DNA of 64,000 nt from Streptococcus sanguinis (GCF_900635155.1 NZ_LR134002.1:2296224-2360223); one strand, 5' to 3'. Positions 1-8,425 are shown, numbered from the stretch's first letter. Notes: generated from the letters alone by a model not told the origin. Made by a program: numbers and translations.

Positions 1-129
1 ATCTCCTGTATCGTGCACAGCATCGGCTAGTACAGCGCTGGAATTGAACATGAAGCCAAAAATAAACTCGAGAAGGGCAAAGGAAAAGTTTAACAGAAAG
101 GCAATAGTCATATTTTTACTAGATTTCAC
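1..129 (-). CDS. Cation diffusion facilitator (CDF) transporter, N-terminal fragment
   Basis: The first 43 codons of a gene that runs off the left edge. The translation begins KSSKNMTIAF, enters a hydrophobic first helix (FLLNFSFALLEFIFGFMF) and continues NSSAVLADAVHDTGD, the N-terminal helix and metal-site motif (HDxxD type) of CDF efflux proteins of the CzcD family, which export Zn2+ or related divalent metals in exchange for protons. A GTG start at 129 is preferred because AGGAGG sits 5 bases upstream; an ATG at 111 is an alternative. The gene is divergent from the TetR-type gene at 299, an arrangement like czcD/sczA of pneumococcus. The metal cannot be read from this fragment. Confidence 0.8.
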   Translation of the reverse strand, partial: MKSSKNMTIAFLLNFSFALLEFIFGFMFNSSAVLADAVHDTGD

Positions 130-162
130 GGCAGCCTCCTTTCAGTTTGGCTAAATTTATAG

Positions 163-193
163 TATAATGTAATCAAAACGGAACACCTTGTTC
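163..193 (+). promoter_or_regulatory. Divergent promoter region with GAACA-N3-TGTTC operator candidate
   Basis: A TATAAT hexamer at 163-168 could be the -10 of the rightward TetR gene; the upstream -35 is weak. Immediately downstream, 181-193 reads GAACA CCT TGTTC, a perfect 5-bp inverted repeat with a 3-bp spacer. Its place between a TetR-type gene and a CDF exporter fits an autoregulatory operator serving both directions. Assignment to this regulator is inference. Confidence 0.45.
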
Positions 194-298
194 AGTTTTC
201 TTCATCTTTATTATCCCTTATTCTCAGAAAGGAAACAAGAAGCAATTGAGTGGCTTTGTCTGTTATTGAACAATCCTGCTCTTTTGTTCCGAAACGCT

Positions 299-820
299 AT
301 GGACAGACGAGTCAAGAAATCACGCGCAGCTATTTACCAAGCTTTTATCAGCCTGCTGCATCAAAAAAGTTATGAAAGCATTACAGTGCAAGAAATCATC
401 GACCTGGCAGACGTTGGCCGGTCGACTTTTTATGCCCATTTCGATACCAAGGAAGCTCTACTAGAGGAGGTTTGCCAAGACCTCTTTCAGCATACCTTTC
501 TTGAACGCGACGACGGCAAGGACCTCTTTGAAGCAACCGCCCATATTTTCAAGCATTTCCAAAAGAATCAGGACAAGATTGCAACCTTGCTGCTTTCGAA
601 AAATATCTATTTCACCAATCGCTTAAAGATTGAGCTGGAAAATTATCTCTTTCCGATGATTCAGGAGCAGCTCTTGCAGAAAAAATCTCAGCTGCCAGAG
701 CCCTTTCTGAGAAATTACGTGACCTCTACCTTTGTGGAGACGGTCAGCTGGTGGCTCCAGCAGAAGAAAACATTGCCAGAAACAGTTATCAGCCAGTATT
801 TTCTGGATTTGATGGACTGA
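299..820 (+). CDS. TetR/AcrR-family transcriptional regulator
   Basis: 173 residues from the ATG at 299. Residues about 5-50 form a TetR helix-turn-helix: SRAAIYQAFISLL, then ITVQEIIDLADVGRSTFYAHF. The rest is an alpha-helical ligand/dimer domain ending WWLQQKKTLPETVISQYFLDLMD, like short Firmicute TetR proteins such as SczA or DhaS. The reading frame stays open upstream to a TTG at 188, but the typical TetR N-terminus begins near MDRRVKKSRAAI, so 299 is chosen although no clear ribosome binding site precedes it. It is divergent from the CDF exporter and followed at 43 bases by an MFS gene on the same strand, so either could be its target. Confidence 0.85.
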   Translation: MDRRVKKSRAAIYQAFISLLHQKSYESITVQEIIDLADVGRSTFYAHFDTKEALLEEVCQDLFQHTFLERDDGKDLFEATAHIFKHFQKNQDKIATLLLSKNIYFTNRLKIELENYLFPMIQEQLLQKKSQLPEPFLRNYVTSTFVETVSWWLQQKKTLPETVISQYFLDLMD

Positions 821-862
821 TTTTATTTTGATATTTATTTATATAGGAGGAAACTTAACTTT

Positions 863-2029
863 ATGAAAAAGCAACATTCGAAATTTTTGCTCCCAGGTAT
901 TCTGATGGTGGGGGTTGTCCTACGGGCGCCTTTTGCAGTACTGCCTGTTGTGCTAGGCGATATTGCTAAGGGACTGCAAGTTCCCGTCAACTCACTGGGA
1001 CTGCTGACTAGCCTACCCTTGATCATGTTTGCACTCTGCTCAGCCTTTTCCCCACGCCTGGCTCAAAAGGTCGGCCTGGAAAAGCTCTTCACCATAGCCA
1101 TGATTGTGCTTACTCTGGGCTCTTTTATTCGTATCTTTAACCTGCCTCTACTCTATGCAGGTACAATCATGCTAGGGGCTGCTATCGCCGTCTTAAATGT
1201 GCTCCTGCCTAATGTCATTCAGGCCAATCAGCCAGAGAAAATTGGATTTTTAACCACGCTTTATATCACTTCTATGGGACTGGCCATCTCAATCATGTCT
1301 CCCTTGGCTGCGCCTATTGTCCGCTTAGCTGGCTGGAAAGGACTGATTCTCGTCCTGACCTTTATCTGCTTACTGGCCTGCTTAATCTGGCTGCCTAACA
1401 GCCGGCACAATCACAAACTGACTAGTAAAAACCGCGAGCAGCAAATGGGCTCCCTGCTAAAAAATCCTAGAGTATGGGCTCTGATTGTTTTTGGCGGCCT
1501 GCAGTCTTTACTCTTTTATACGGCTATCACTTGGCTGCCGACTCTTGGGCAGTTGGCTGGACTTTCCAATGATGCTACTGGATTCTTGGCCTCTATCTTT
1601 TCCTTTATCAGTCTTCCTCTGGCTATGACGATACCTAGTCTGACAACGCGTTTATCCGCTAAAAAACGCTTAGGAATGATTGCTCTCTTCTCTGTAACTG
1701 GTATGGTTGGTCTGAGTATGCTGCTGGTCAAGACAGATTCCTTTGTCTACTGGCTCATTCTCAATCTGCTAATCGGCATGTCTGTCAGCGCCCTCTTCCC
1801 CTACCTCATGGTTACTTTCTCGCTGAAAACCAGTACTCCTGAACAAACCGCTCAGCTATCTGGCTTAGCCCAGACTGGTGGTTATATTCTGGCCGCCTTT
1901 GGACCTAGCCTCTTTGGATACAGCTTTGATTTATTCCATTCCTGGACTCCAGCCATCTTCATTCTCATTGGCTTGGCTGCCATTGTGACGCTAACTCTCT
2001 TTTACATTGAGAAGTTTGACAAGATCTAA
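863..2029 (+). CDS. MFS transporter, CynX/NimT (cyanate permease-like) subfamily
   Basis: 388 residues, about 12 hydrophobic segments, no signal peptide. The N-terminus (LPGILMVGVVLRAPFAVLP, then DIAKGLQVPVNSLGLLTSLP) is the conserved opening of the CynX/NimT branch, in which an Arg in helix 1 and the LGLLTSLP motif recur. Characterised relatives move small anions such as cyanate or 2-nitroimidazole, but most members have no known substrate, so none is proposed. AGGAGG lies at 845-850, 12 bases before ATG, a long spacing. The gene follows the TetR regulator closely and may be cotranscribed with it. It ends at a bidirectional terminator. Confidence 0.85.
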   Translation: MKKQHSKFLLPGILMVGVVLRAPFAVLPVVLGDIAKGLQVPVNSLGLLTSLPLIMFALCSAFSPRLAQKVGLEKLFTIAMIVLTLGSFIRIFNLPLLYAGTIMLGAAIAVLNVLLPNVIQANQPEKIGFLTTLYITSMGLAISIMSPLAAPIVRLAGWKGLILVLTFICLLACLIWLPNSRHNHKLTSKNREQQMGSLLKNPRVWALIVFGGLQSLLFYTAITWLPTLGQLAGLSNDATGFLASIFSFISLPLAMTIPSLTTRLSAKKRLGMIALFSVTGMVGLSMLLVKTDSFVYWLILNLLIGMSVSALFPYLMVTFSLKTSTPEQTAQLSGLAQTGGYILAAFGPSLFGYSFDLFHSWTPAIFILIGLAAIVTLTLFYIEKFDKI

Positions 2030-2037
2030 TATAGACG

Positions 2038-2067
2038 AAAAAACGCTTAGAAATCCTAAGCGTTTTT
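2038..2067. terminator. Bidirectional rho-independent terminator
   Basis: AAAAACGCTTAG and CTAAGCGTTTTT form a 12-bp hairpin with loop AAATC. The A/T arms give U-runs in both directions, serving the MFS gene from the left and the S41 peptidase gene from the right. The stop codon of the S41 gene (2056-2058) lies inside the stem. Confidence 0.85.
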
Positions 2068-3318
2068 GCAATAGTTGAGACACTCTTCTAGATCCACATC
2101 CCGTTCTAGGTGCTCTGGTGTCCAAGGAATCAGGATATCCGGTTCAACTCCCTTATCATTCATGCCCTTTCCTTGATCAATCCTAGTGTCACGTGAAGTG
2201 GGAAACAGGAGCTCATAGTCACCAAAATCCTTCACGCAGCAATTGGAATAATCTAAAATTCCCATAGTCGGACGCCCTAGGACCGTAACCTTGGGCATCT
2301 TTTTCATGGTATCAACAAAATTATCACCTGAAGACCCGCAGGTAACATCTGCTAGTACAAAGACTTTTTCAGGTCGAGCTAGACCTAGAACATCTGGTAG
2401 AAAGTTCTGATTGCTGTCTTCATTGCCATAAAGGACATACCCTTTCCCCCGATTTTCTTCTAGCTCTTTTAGAAATTCTTTGAGAATCTGGTGAGTTTCT
2501 GCTGACAAGTTTGGATCTTCTAGGATATTTTGCATCAGTTGCTGACGCAAATCAACATTTCTATCCGTATAGAGAATCTCCATCCCATCATCGCTTGGCA
2601 AATCTAAGTCACTGAAGGTCTTTCCCTGAGGGAGAGTATATTTGAAAAGTGGATAATAAAGCGAGTCCGTCCCGCCATAATTGACTCGAACATCAATGAT
2701 TAAATACTTGGCCTGCTCAATAGCTGCTTGACTGTCTGCATATAGCTGAGTGATGGCTGCCTCATCCGTAAAATCCTCTAACTTAAGATAGACGATGTCC
2801 TCAGAAAGGCTGCGCCATTCAATCTGCGACGGCTTCTTTGGGTGGGCGATTGGCTGAACATGCAGTTGCTCTTCCTCGCCATTGCGTACTACCGTAACTT
2901 CTCCGGCATGCTCCACAAAGTAAGCCCACTCCTTGTGCTGTCGCTCTGGTGTGGAACTGACAAAATAATCCTTGTGTTCTTGATAGACCTGAGGCAAGGC
3001 TTTCCCATCCAAGGCTAGAATCTGGTCGCCACGTTTCAGCCCCGTGTCATTATTTGCCTGCAGGACGTAGAGGCAGTCTTGATAGTATCTCACTTTAAAG
3101 CCGGGCAGTTGCGTTTCCTTAAGCCCAAAACAAACATGAGACAAAATCCCAAAACTGGCTATATAAAAATGCATCTGGTAGAGAAAATCCTCTTGGCTCA
3201 TCTGGTCTGTGATACGCGCTCGATATTCTTCGGGATTTGCACCCGTGATGTCTTTCTTTGTAGAGGAATCCTCTCGCATAATTTCTACGACTTGGTCAAA
3301 AATCTCTGTTTTCTTCAT
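2056..3318 (-). CDS. S41 family peptidase (C-terminal processing peptidase-like), cytosolic
   Basis: 420 residues with no signal peptide or membrane segment. A PDZ-like segment (about residues 88-150, TGLKRGDQILALDGKALPQV) precedes the S41 core: YLIIDVRVNYGGTDSLYY (about 200-220) and VFVLADVTCGSSGDNFVD (about 320-340), where the Ser after CG is the likely nucleophile of the tail-specific protease fold. The ending GMNDKGVEPDILIPWTPE is the usual S41 strand. Secreted CtpA proteins process envelope proteins; a cytosolic version without a signal is less common and its substrate is unknown. It starts 3 bases after the stop of the glycosylase gene, whose last codons supply its ribosome binding site, so the two are translationally linked. 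Confidence 0.8.
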   Translation of the reverse strand: MKKTEIFDQVVEIMREDSSTKKDITGANPEEYRARITDQMSQEDFLYQMHFYIASFGILSHVCFGLKETQLPGFKVRYYQDCLYVLQANNDTGLKRGDQILALDGKALPQVYQEHKDYFVSSTPERQHKEWAYFVEHAGEVTVVRNGEEEQLHVQPIAHPKKPSQIEWRSLSEDIVYLKLEDFTDEAAITQLYADSQAAIEQAKYLIIDVRVNYGGTDSLYYPLFKYTLPQGKTFSDLDLPSDDGMEILYTDRNVDLRQQLMQNILEDPNLSAETHQILKEFLKELEENRGKGYVLYGNEDSNQNFLPDVLGLARPEKVFVLADVTCGSSGDNFVDTMKKMPKVTVLGRPTMGILDYSNCCVKDFGDYELLFPTSRDTRIDQGKGMNDKGVEPDILIPWTPEHLERDVDLEECLNYCKNA

Positions 3319-3321
3319 CCT

Positions 3322-3903
3322 TTACTCCTTCTTCCAGGTGTCCTCATCATCCAGCAGGCCTCGCTTGGGCATTTTCGAGACATGACGATTGCCGGCCACA
3401 TAAAAGCCCAAGCGCTCCTCCCGCCAGGCATCTGTGCAGGTCACGCCAATCCGCGGACGGCTAGCAATCTGATTCGGAGTCAGGTCATAGGCTAATTGCA
3501 GACTGGAGGTCGCTAAACTTTGTCCATCAAAACGCTTATCAATCCCAGCGTACTTGGTTAGCTTACCAGGACCATTAGCTAAAAGACGGCCATCCGGCAG
3601 CTCCAAGGCTCGAATCAGTACGGCTTCGGCCACATTTTCAGCCTTGGTCACCAGATTCAGCATCTGATGACCATGAATCTGATAGACATACCAGTGACCA
3701 GCTGGCAGATACATGGATTCATTCTTAGGGGAGCGGCGCCCTCTAGCTGAATGACAGGCGCTGTCCTGACTTCCTAGATAGGCTTCTGTTTCGACAATCC
3801 GGCCTAACTTCTGGCCATTTAGAATCAGCTGCATACCTAGCAAAGCTCGCGCTGCTGCAACTGTGTCTGTCTCGATTAGTTTCTGAAAATTTCTTGATAA
3901 CAT
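3322..3903 (-). CDS. mpg: DNA-3-methyladenine glycosylase (AAG/MPG type)
   Basis: 193 residues from ATG at 3903. It removes alkylated purines such as 3-methyladenine to start base excision repair. Family signatures are seen in order: ALLGMQLI, GRIVETEAYLG with the catalytic Glu, DSACHSARGRRSPKNESMYLPAGHWYVYQIHGHQMLNLV (substrate pocket), and NGPGKLTKYAGI near residue 120. The frame is open upstream to 3930, but the conserved domain begins just after MLSRNFQKL. It heads a two-gene unit with the S41 peptidase. Confidence 0.93.
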   Translation of the reverse strand: MLSRNFQKLIETDTVAAARALLGMQLILNGQKLGRIVETEAYLGSQDSACHSARGRRSPKNESMYLPAGHWYVYQIHGHQMLNLVTKAENVAEAVLIRALELPDGRLLANGPGKLTKYAGIDKRFDGQSLATSSLQLAYDLTPNQIASRPRIGVTCTDAWREERLGFYVAGNRHVSKMPKRGLLDDEDTWKKE

Positions 3904-3909
3904 AGGTTG

Positions 3910-3918
3910 ATTATAGCA
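3910..3918 (-). promoter_or_regulatory. Extended -10 directly before mpg start (possible leaderless mRNA)
   Basis: On the minus strand TGCTATAAT is followed by only six bases before the ATG at 3903. Transcription would start at or next to the start codon, which fits the absence of a ribosome binding site. If the longer ATG at 3930 were used, this hexamer would be coding. Confidence 0.45.
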
Positions 3919-4133
3919 TGATTTCTCCATTTACAGAGGAAAAGAAATGTTGCAAAAATGTTATTTTTCTCCTTCTCATAGACTGGTTATTTGTTACAAA
4001 ACAATTACAACGCAAATAGCCCAGAAAGTTCGAAAAGCCTTTTAAAATCTGTATGTTTTCTATTTATCTTACATATATTCTGTAACATTTTTATTAACGC
4101 AGTATGTTATTTGTGTATCAATCCGGTTTTTCA

Positions 4134-4162
4134 TTGCTTCAAATGAAATATTTGTTTAATAT
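4134..4162 (+). promoter_or_regulatory. Promoter of the Ser-rich lipoprotein gene
   Basis: TTGCTT (4134-4139), a 17-base spacer and TAATAT (4157-4162); a TATACT lies a few bases on. AAGGAGGGG follows at 4171 before the ATG. The rest of 3931-4133 is AT-rich with nothing else recognisable. Confidence 0.5.
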
Positions 4163-4183
4163 TATACTAGAAGGAGGGGTAAG

Positions 4184-4579
4184 ATGAAAAAATTATCTAA
4201 AATTTCTTTATTTTTATTACCACTAATTGCACTTTTCTTTTTGGCAGCTTGCGGAAATTCTGCAGATAAGAAGACTGAAGAAAGCTCAAGTTCCAGCTCA
4301 AGCGTATCTTCTTCATCTAAAGCTAAGACAAGCTCTAGCAGCACATCTGAAGAAAGCGGTAGTGCCAAAGTCAACGTAAACGGCGGAGATGCTAGCGTTA
4401 ATGTAAATGGCGGAGACGAAAGCGGAGATGCTTCTGTTGAAACTAACGGAGACGGTAGTGCTAATGTACAAACTGACAACGCTGGTGTTAGCGTAAATGA
4501 AGATGGCGTTCATGTTCAAGGCGGCGGTGTTGATGTTAAGGTCGGCAGCGATGGATCTGTCAATATCCAAACACCTTAA
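4184..4579 (+). CDS. Small lipoprotein with Ser-rich linker and NVNGGD repeats
   Basis: 131 residues. A lipoprotein signal peptide ends in LAAC (Cys23). Residues about 32-57 are almost all Ser/Thr/Glu/Lys, a wall-spanning linker type. The C-terminal 75 residues are a short repetitive sequence with V-x-V-N-x-x alternation (KVNVNGGDASVNVNGGD, ASVETNGDGSANVQTD, VHVQGGGVDVKVGSDG, SVNIQTP), as expected of a small beta-solenoid or edge-stacked strands rich in Asn, Asp and Gly. I do not recognise a named family. AAGGAGGGG is well placed. It is a monocistronic gene with its own promoter and terminator. Function unknown; surface exposure is the only firm inference. Confidence 0.8.
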   Translation: MKKLSKISLFLLPLIALFFLAACGNSADKKTEESSSSSSSVSSSSKAKTSSSSTSEESGSAKVNVNGGDASVNVNGGDESGDASVETNGDGSANVQTDNAGVSVNEDGVHVQGGGVDVKVGSDGSVNIQTP

Positions 4580-4612
4580 TTGAAAAACATATTTCGATTA
4601 TTATAAATCATG

Positions 4613-4638
4613 AAAACCGAGTTTTGCTCGGTTTTTTG
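4613..4638 (+). terminator. Rho-independent terminator
   Basis: AAAACCGAG / CTCGGTTTT stem with loop TTTTG, then T6, following the lipoprotein gene. Confidence 0.85.
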
Positions 4639-4664
4639 AATTTTTCCTGTGCATTTCAAAAAAA

Positions 4665-4714
4665 CTTGTAAAACATTAAAAAGGCTTGTAAAAACTTATC
4701 TGTCGTGTTATACT
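4665..4714 (+). promoter_or_regulatory. Promoter of the DeoR gene with direct repeats
   Basis: TTGTAA (4686-4691), 17-base spacer, TATACT (4709-4714). The -35 lies within the second of two CTTGTAAAA direct repeats (4665-4673 and 4685-4693, 20 bp apart), which could be binding sites for the DeoR protein encoded next. Confidence 0.55.
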
Positions 4715-4742
4715 CTATTCAGAAAAGCAAGGAGGGACAAGC

Positions 4743-5489
4743 ATGTATCAAGAACAACGCTTAGCTGAAATTTTAGAGCTCTTGGCTGAGAAAAAACAGC
4801 TGTCAGCCAAGGATATGATTGAGCATTTTCAGGTTTCTAAAGATACTATTCGGCGAGATTTTTCGATTTTGAGCGAGCGTAGGCTTGTGCAGCGCACCCA
4901 CGGAGGCATTATCCCGCTGGATACTAGCCGGCAAATCCCGTCCTTTAACGACCGTATCAACCAACTAAGTCAAGAAAAAAAGGCTATTGCTCAGAAGGCT
5001 CATGGCTTTCTCAAGCCGGGGCAGATTGCTTTCTTTGATGTCTCAACCATCGTTCTCCATCTGGCTCAGCGCATCAAGGAGCCTATGACAATCTACTCTC
5101 ATTCTCTGGATAATGCAATCATGCTGAGCACTCAGGACAAAGTGGACTTTCACCTCTTAGGCGGAAAATTTTATCCTAAAAACCGATTCTACTACGCGCT
5201 CAATGAAGCAGAGCTGCTGCAGCAAATTTCCTTTGACATTGCCTTTATCGGTGCAGCTAGTGTCTCTGATGGTCTAGTCAGCTTCGAAGACAAGGCCGAT
5301 GCTCACCTGAAAAAACTGGCTTTGAAGCACGCCAAGACTAAAATCCTGCTGGCCGAGCAAGACAAATGGCAGAAAGAGTCTAAGTACATACTAGGTCCTG
5401 TCAGCGACTTTGACTACTGGATCACGGACCAAGAGCCCAGCCCTGAAGTCCAAAAACTGCTTGGAGACAAGGTTAAAATAATTTATTAA
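4743..5489 (+). CDS. DeoR/GlpR-family transcriptional regulator
   Basis: 248 residues. An N-terminal winged helix (about 1-57: QRLAEILELLAEKKQLSAKDMIEHFQVSKDTIRRDFSILSERRLVQRTHGGI) carries the DeoR signature TIRRDF and the RTHGG turn. The C-terminal two thirds is a DeoRC sugar-phosphate sensor domain (GQIAFFDVSTIVLHLA, FIGAASVSDGLVSFEDKADAHLKK), related to phosphosugar isomerases. Family members repress sugar-use genes and are released by a phosphorylated sugar. The HAD phosphatase gene starts 32 bases downstream on the same strand, so a role in phosphosugar balance is plausible; the ligand is unknown. Confidence 0.9.
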   Translation: MYQEQRLAEILELLAEKKQLSAKDMIEHFQVSKDTIRRDFSILSERRLVQRTHGGIIPLDTSRQIPSFNDRINQLSQEKKAIAQKAHGFLKPGQIAFFDVSTIVLHLAQRIKEPMTIYSHSLDNAIMLSTQDKVDFHLLGGKFYPKNRFYYALNEAELLQQISFDIAFIGAASVSDGLVSFEDKADAHLKKLALKHAKTKILLAEQDKWQKESKYILGPVSDFDYWITDQEPSPEVQKLLGDKVKIIY

Positions 5490-5521
5490 ATCGATCCATT
5501 AGACACATAGGAGGACGACCC

Positions 5522-6349
5522 ATGACAAAACAAGCGATTCGCCTGATTATTAGCGACATTGACGGCACCATTTTGGACGATCAGCACCAAGTGGATCCTA
5601 AGCTCAAGGATATGATTCCTCTACTAAACCGAGAAAAAATCCCTTTCGTCCTCGCTTCCGCACGTTCTCCTCTTGGTATGGAGCCGATTGCGCGTGAGCT
5701 GGGACTGGGAGATAATCCGCTGGCCTGCTACAATGGCGCTCTAGTCATCAAGGGCGACCCACAAGCTTACGAGACCATTATCGAGCACCCTCTGGATAAG
5801 GAAGAAATCCGTACTTTTCTGGAGCTAGTCAAGGCTGAATTTCCTAGCGTGTCCATCAATCTCTATTCCGGCAAGGATTGGATTGCCGATCGTTTGGATA
5901 AGTGGGTACAGATAGAGGCAGCTATTACAGGGGAGCAGCCGATGATTCAGAATGTACTAATGCCAGTACTAGATGCGCAAATGCCCGTCCACAAGCTACT
6001 TCTTATCGATAAAGCGCCTATCATCCAGAAACTCCATGACTACTTGCAGACCTTGGACTTTCCCAAGACAGCCTTTTATCTCTCTAAGGACAACTACATG
6101 GAAGTCACGGCCAAACATGTCTCCAAGGAGCAAGCCCTGTACGAAATTGCCCAGCACTACCAAGTGCCTCTAGAGCAGGTCATGACAATCGGAGACAACT
6201 TCAATGACCTTCCTATGCTGCAACTAGCTGGACTCGGAGTCGCTATGGGCAATGCCCCTGAAGCAGTCAAAACCAAGGCAAAAACCGTCACCAAAAGCAA
6301 CAATGAGCACGGGGTCGCAGAAGCTTTAAAAAAGTATGTTTTGATATAA
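5522..6349 (+). CDS. Cof-type HAD-IIB phosphatase
   Basis: 275 residues, cytosolic. Motif I is IISDIDGTILDDQ (nucleophile Asp near residue 11), motif II a Ser in LASARS, motif III the late Lys of KEQALYEIA, motif IV TIGDNFNDLPML with the Mg2+-binding Asp pair, then GVAMGNAPEAVK. This is the complete Cof/YidA-type set; relatives hydrolyse sugar phosphates, pyridoxal phosphate or FMN. AGGAGG lies 7 bases before ATG. Likely cotranscribed with the DeoR gene. Confidence 0.92.
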   Translation: MTKQAIRLIISDIDGTILDDQHQVDPKLKDMIPLLNREKIPFVLASARSPLGMEPIARELGLGDNPLACYNGALVIKGDPQAYETIIEHPLDKEEIRTFLELVKAEFPSVSINLYSGKDWIADRLDKWVQIEAAITGEQPMIQNVLMPVLDAQMPVHKLLLIDKAPIIQKLHDYLQTLDFPKTAFYLSKDNYMEVTAKHVSKEQALYEIAQHYQVPLEQVMTIGDNFNDLPMLQLAGLGVAMGNAPEAVKTKAKTVTKSNNEHGVAEALKKYVLI

Positions 6350-6353
6350 CCTA

Positions 6354-6381
6354 AAAAATCTGCCCTTGAGCAGATTTTTTT
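6354..6381. terminator. Bidirectional terminator between convergent genes
   Basis: AAAAAATCTGC / GCAGATTTTTTT with a six-base loop, between the HAD phosphatase and GNAT genes; U-runs on both strands. Confidence 0.85.
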
Positions 6382-6865
6382 ATTGATGATAATCATAAGC
6401 CAGGCGAGAACTGCCGTCTGCCACATAAATAATGCCGCACTCACTAAAGCCGTAGTTCAGCACTGCTGCCTGCATAGCCTGATTGTCCGCATGGGTATCG
6501 ATTCGCAAATAGGGAATCTGCTGGCAGCAAAAATCAAAGACCTGACGGGATAGACCTCTGACTTGCCCGTTCGAAGCGATGCGGTGAATGGTGCCGTAAG
6601 GCTCCGTAAAATGCCAGGCTCCCTTTTCGATGACCTGATAGGTCGGGTCTTCTCCAATGATAAAAGCAAAGGTGCCAACTAGCTGCCCATCTTCCTCGAC
6701 AACAAAGGAGTGGCCAGCCACAATATCTTCCTCAATCAAGCCCACGCTGGGATAGCCTCCATCCCACTGAGTCGGATTGCCCTGGTCTTTCATGAACTGA
6801 CGGGCCACATCATAAATCGCCATAATGGCTGGGATATCTTCTGTTTGGGACAAACGAATCTTCAT
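6380..6865 (-). CDS. GNAT-family N-acetyltransferase
   Basis: 161 residues from ATG at 6865, chosen because AGGAGG lies directly upstream and the GNAT fold begins at once (KIRLSQTEDIPAIMAIYDVARQFM). The region VVEEDGQLVGTFAFIIGEDPTYQ is the central beta strands; YGTIHRIASNGQVRGLSRQVFDFCCQQ is the acetyl-CoA pyrophosphate loop followed by helix alpha3. A Gln-Trp near residue 43 (NPTQWDGGYPS) is typical of a streptococcal subgroup of unknown substrate. It follows dltD, but a hairpin between them suggests mostly separate transcription. Confidence 0.88.
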   Translation of the reverse strand: MKIRLSQTEDIPAIMAIYDVARQFMKDQGNPTQWDGGYPSVGLIEEDIVAGHSFVVEEDGQLVGTFAFIIGEDPTYQVIEKGAWHFTEPYGTIHRIASNGQVRGLSRQVFDFCCQQIPYLRIDTHADNQAMQAAVLNYGFSECGIIYVADGSSRLAYDYHQ

Positions 6866-6877
6866 CTTTCCTCCTTT

Positions 6878-6910
6878 ATAAAAATAAGGCTGGAAAGTCC
6901 CAACCTTATT
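6878..6910 (-). terminator. Hairpin at the end of the dlt operon
   Basis: On the minus strand AATAAGGTTGG pairs with CCAGCCTTATT (11 bp, one G-U) around GACTTT, followed by TTTAT. The 5' arm overlaps the dltD stop codon. The U-run is short, so some read-through into the GNAT gene is possible. Confidence 0.65.
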
Positions 6911-8174
6911 TGAATTCTTCTGGTTTGCCAGTATACTGAGACCATTCCTTGCTGAAGAAGCGGTCATTCATCTGGTAGTTTGGCGCCGGCTGTGGATTGG
7001 CTACAAAAGGATCAACCGCCTTGTCAAAGGCCAGCCAGCCATTCCAGCCCATGTGAATAGTATCCTGCATGAAGTAAGGCTTGTCGCCGTCCTTAGAAAA
7101 GTCAGCAATGTTGGTAAAACCCTGACTTTCCAGCTGGTAGCGAATCTTAGCCACCGTCCGCTGGTACATTTCAGGACTGAGACCTGTATACTCCATCCAC
7201 TTAGAATTGACCGGTGGAATGATGAAGATGACATTGGTCTTTGACTTGGCGAACTGGTCCAGAACCAGCTGCAAGTCGTTGTACTCAGGGGATTTTTCAT
7301 AAGATTGCTTGGTTTGAAAACCTCTGAGCTTAGCAACCTTGCCGGCCAGACGGGTCTTGTAAAATTGATTGTCTATGCCGAATTGGTTGTTATTGGTCTT
7401 CTTCTTGGCTTCTGCCGTGGCAATCTCTTCCAAAGCTTTATAGGAGAAGGTATCTGGCAGATCCGCCATATAAGGCAAAATTCGCTGGTCATAATTTTCA
7501 TTATTAAGGGCAGCAAAGTTGCTAAAAAAAGCATCTTGGCGCTCATTAAGATGAGCCATCATCTCAATATGGCGCTCTTCAAAGCTGCTCAGCTTTTTAC
7601 CTTCAGACAGCTTCTGGACGCTCTCTGCCATAGCAACATCTGGATAGAGCTGAAGGAGGCGCTGGGCTGCATATTGTGCCGCCGCATCTCCCTGCTGCTG
7701 AGACAGATAAGCCGTCAGCTGATCGCTGTTGAAGTACTGCTGAAAGGCCGAAGCATCATAGCCGGTCTTGGTAAACCACTGGGGCGACACCACATAAACC
7801 GCCGTTTGTCCCTCCAACTCAGAGGACATCTGCTGCATACCAAAGTACTGATTAAATGATGCTGCCCCGCGCTGTCCTAGAAAATAGGGACGGTAGGAGC
7901 GGTCATATTTCTCAGCCAGCACTGCCGGATGCATGCTATCAAAGCGCAGCCATTCGCTAGATCCAAAGAAGGGCACAAAGCGCATCTTCTTATCGGTCAA
8001 AGCTGTCACCTTCTTACTGCGGCTCTTGAAATTTTCTGCTGTCAGGGTCACTGCCGAGCGCTTCTCTGCTTCTATATCATGCTTTTTATCAAGCGGATAG
8101 AAGAAAAAGAGCAGGGCAACCATGACCATGGCGCAGAAAACAGGCCCCAGAATCAGCCAGAGTCGTTTAAGCAT
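6906..8174 (-). CDS. dltD: D-alanyl-lipoteichoic acid transfer protein DltD
   Basis: 422 residues. One N-terminal membrane anchor ([24 protein letters not shown]) is followed by an extracellular SGNH-hydrolase-like domain. [18 protein letters not shown] holds the GSSE nucleophile block, and [14 protein letters not shown] near residue 375 the catalytic Asp/His. DltD transfers D-alanine to teichoic acids outside the membrane together with DltB. Its start overlaps the dltC stop by 8 bases. Confidence 0.97.
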   Translation of the reverse strand: MLKRLWLILGPVFCAMVMVALLFFFYPLDKKHDIEAEKRSAVTLTAENFKSRSKKVTALTDKKMRFVPFFGSSEWLRFDSMHPAVLAEKYDRSYRPYFLGQRGAASFNQYFGMQQMSSELEGQTAVYVVSPQWFTKTGYDASAFQQYFNSDQLTAYLSQQQGDAAAQYAAQRLLQLYPDVAMAESVQKLSEGKKLSSFEERHIEMMAHLNERQDAFFSNFAALNNENYDQRILPYMADLPDTFSYKALEEIATAEAKKKTNNNQFGIDNQFYKTRLAGKVAKLRGFQTKQSYEKSPEYNDLQLVLDQFAKSKTNVIFIIPPVNSKWMEYTGLSPEMYQRTVAKIRYQLESQGFTNIADFSKDGDKPYFMQDTIHMGWNGWLAFDKAVDPFVANPQPAPNYQMNDRFFSKEWSQYTGKPEEFK

Positions 8175-8406
8175 TGCGAAGCTCCGTTACGCCTTCAACG
8201 ATTTTGTTGGCTGTGTTCCAGTCATCGCGGCCAAACTCTGACACTGGCACGCGGATGTCAAAACGGTTTTCCAGCTCAACAATCAGCTCGACCGTTCCCA
8301 TACTGTCTAGGACACCAGCGTCAAACAAATCCTCGTCCATCATGTCTGACACATCTTCCATAAATAGTTCTTCAATAATTTCAATTACTTCTGCTTTTAT
8401 ATCCAT
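8167..8406 (-). CDS. dltC: D-alanine carrier protein DltC
   Basis: 79 residues, an acyl-carrier-like four-helix protein. The phosphopantetheine attachment Ser is Ser35 in [14 protein letters not shown]. DltA loads it with D-alanine and DltB accepts the thioester. It sits 19 bases after dltB and overlaps dltD. Confidence 0.97.
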   Translation of the reverse strand: MDIKAEVIEIIEELFMEDVSDMMDEDLFDAGVLDSMGTVELIVELENRFDIRVPVSEFGRDDWNTANKIVEGVTELRNA

Positions 8407-8425
8407 TTTTCTTCCTCATTCATTT

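Noticed and set aside
2190..2203. GTGTCACGTGAAGT as a third parS
   Set aside because: Three mismatches to the 14-bp palindrome and broken symmetry; far from oriC.
3079..3495. 138-codon open frame on the plus strand
   Set aside because: Antisense to the S41 peptidase and mpg genes, both well-supported families; no ribosome binding site.
7305..7859. 184-codon open frame on the plus strand within dltD
   Set aside because: Antisense shadow of a conserved gene with no family features.
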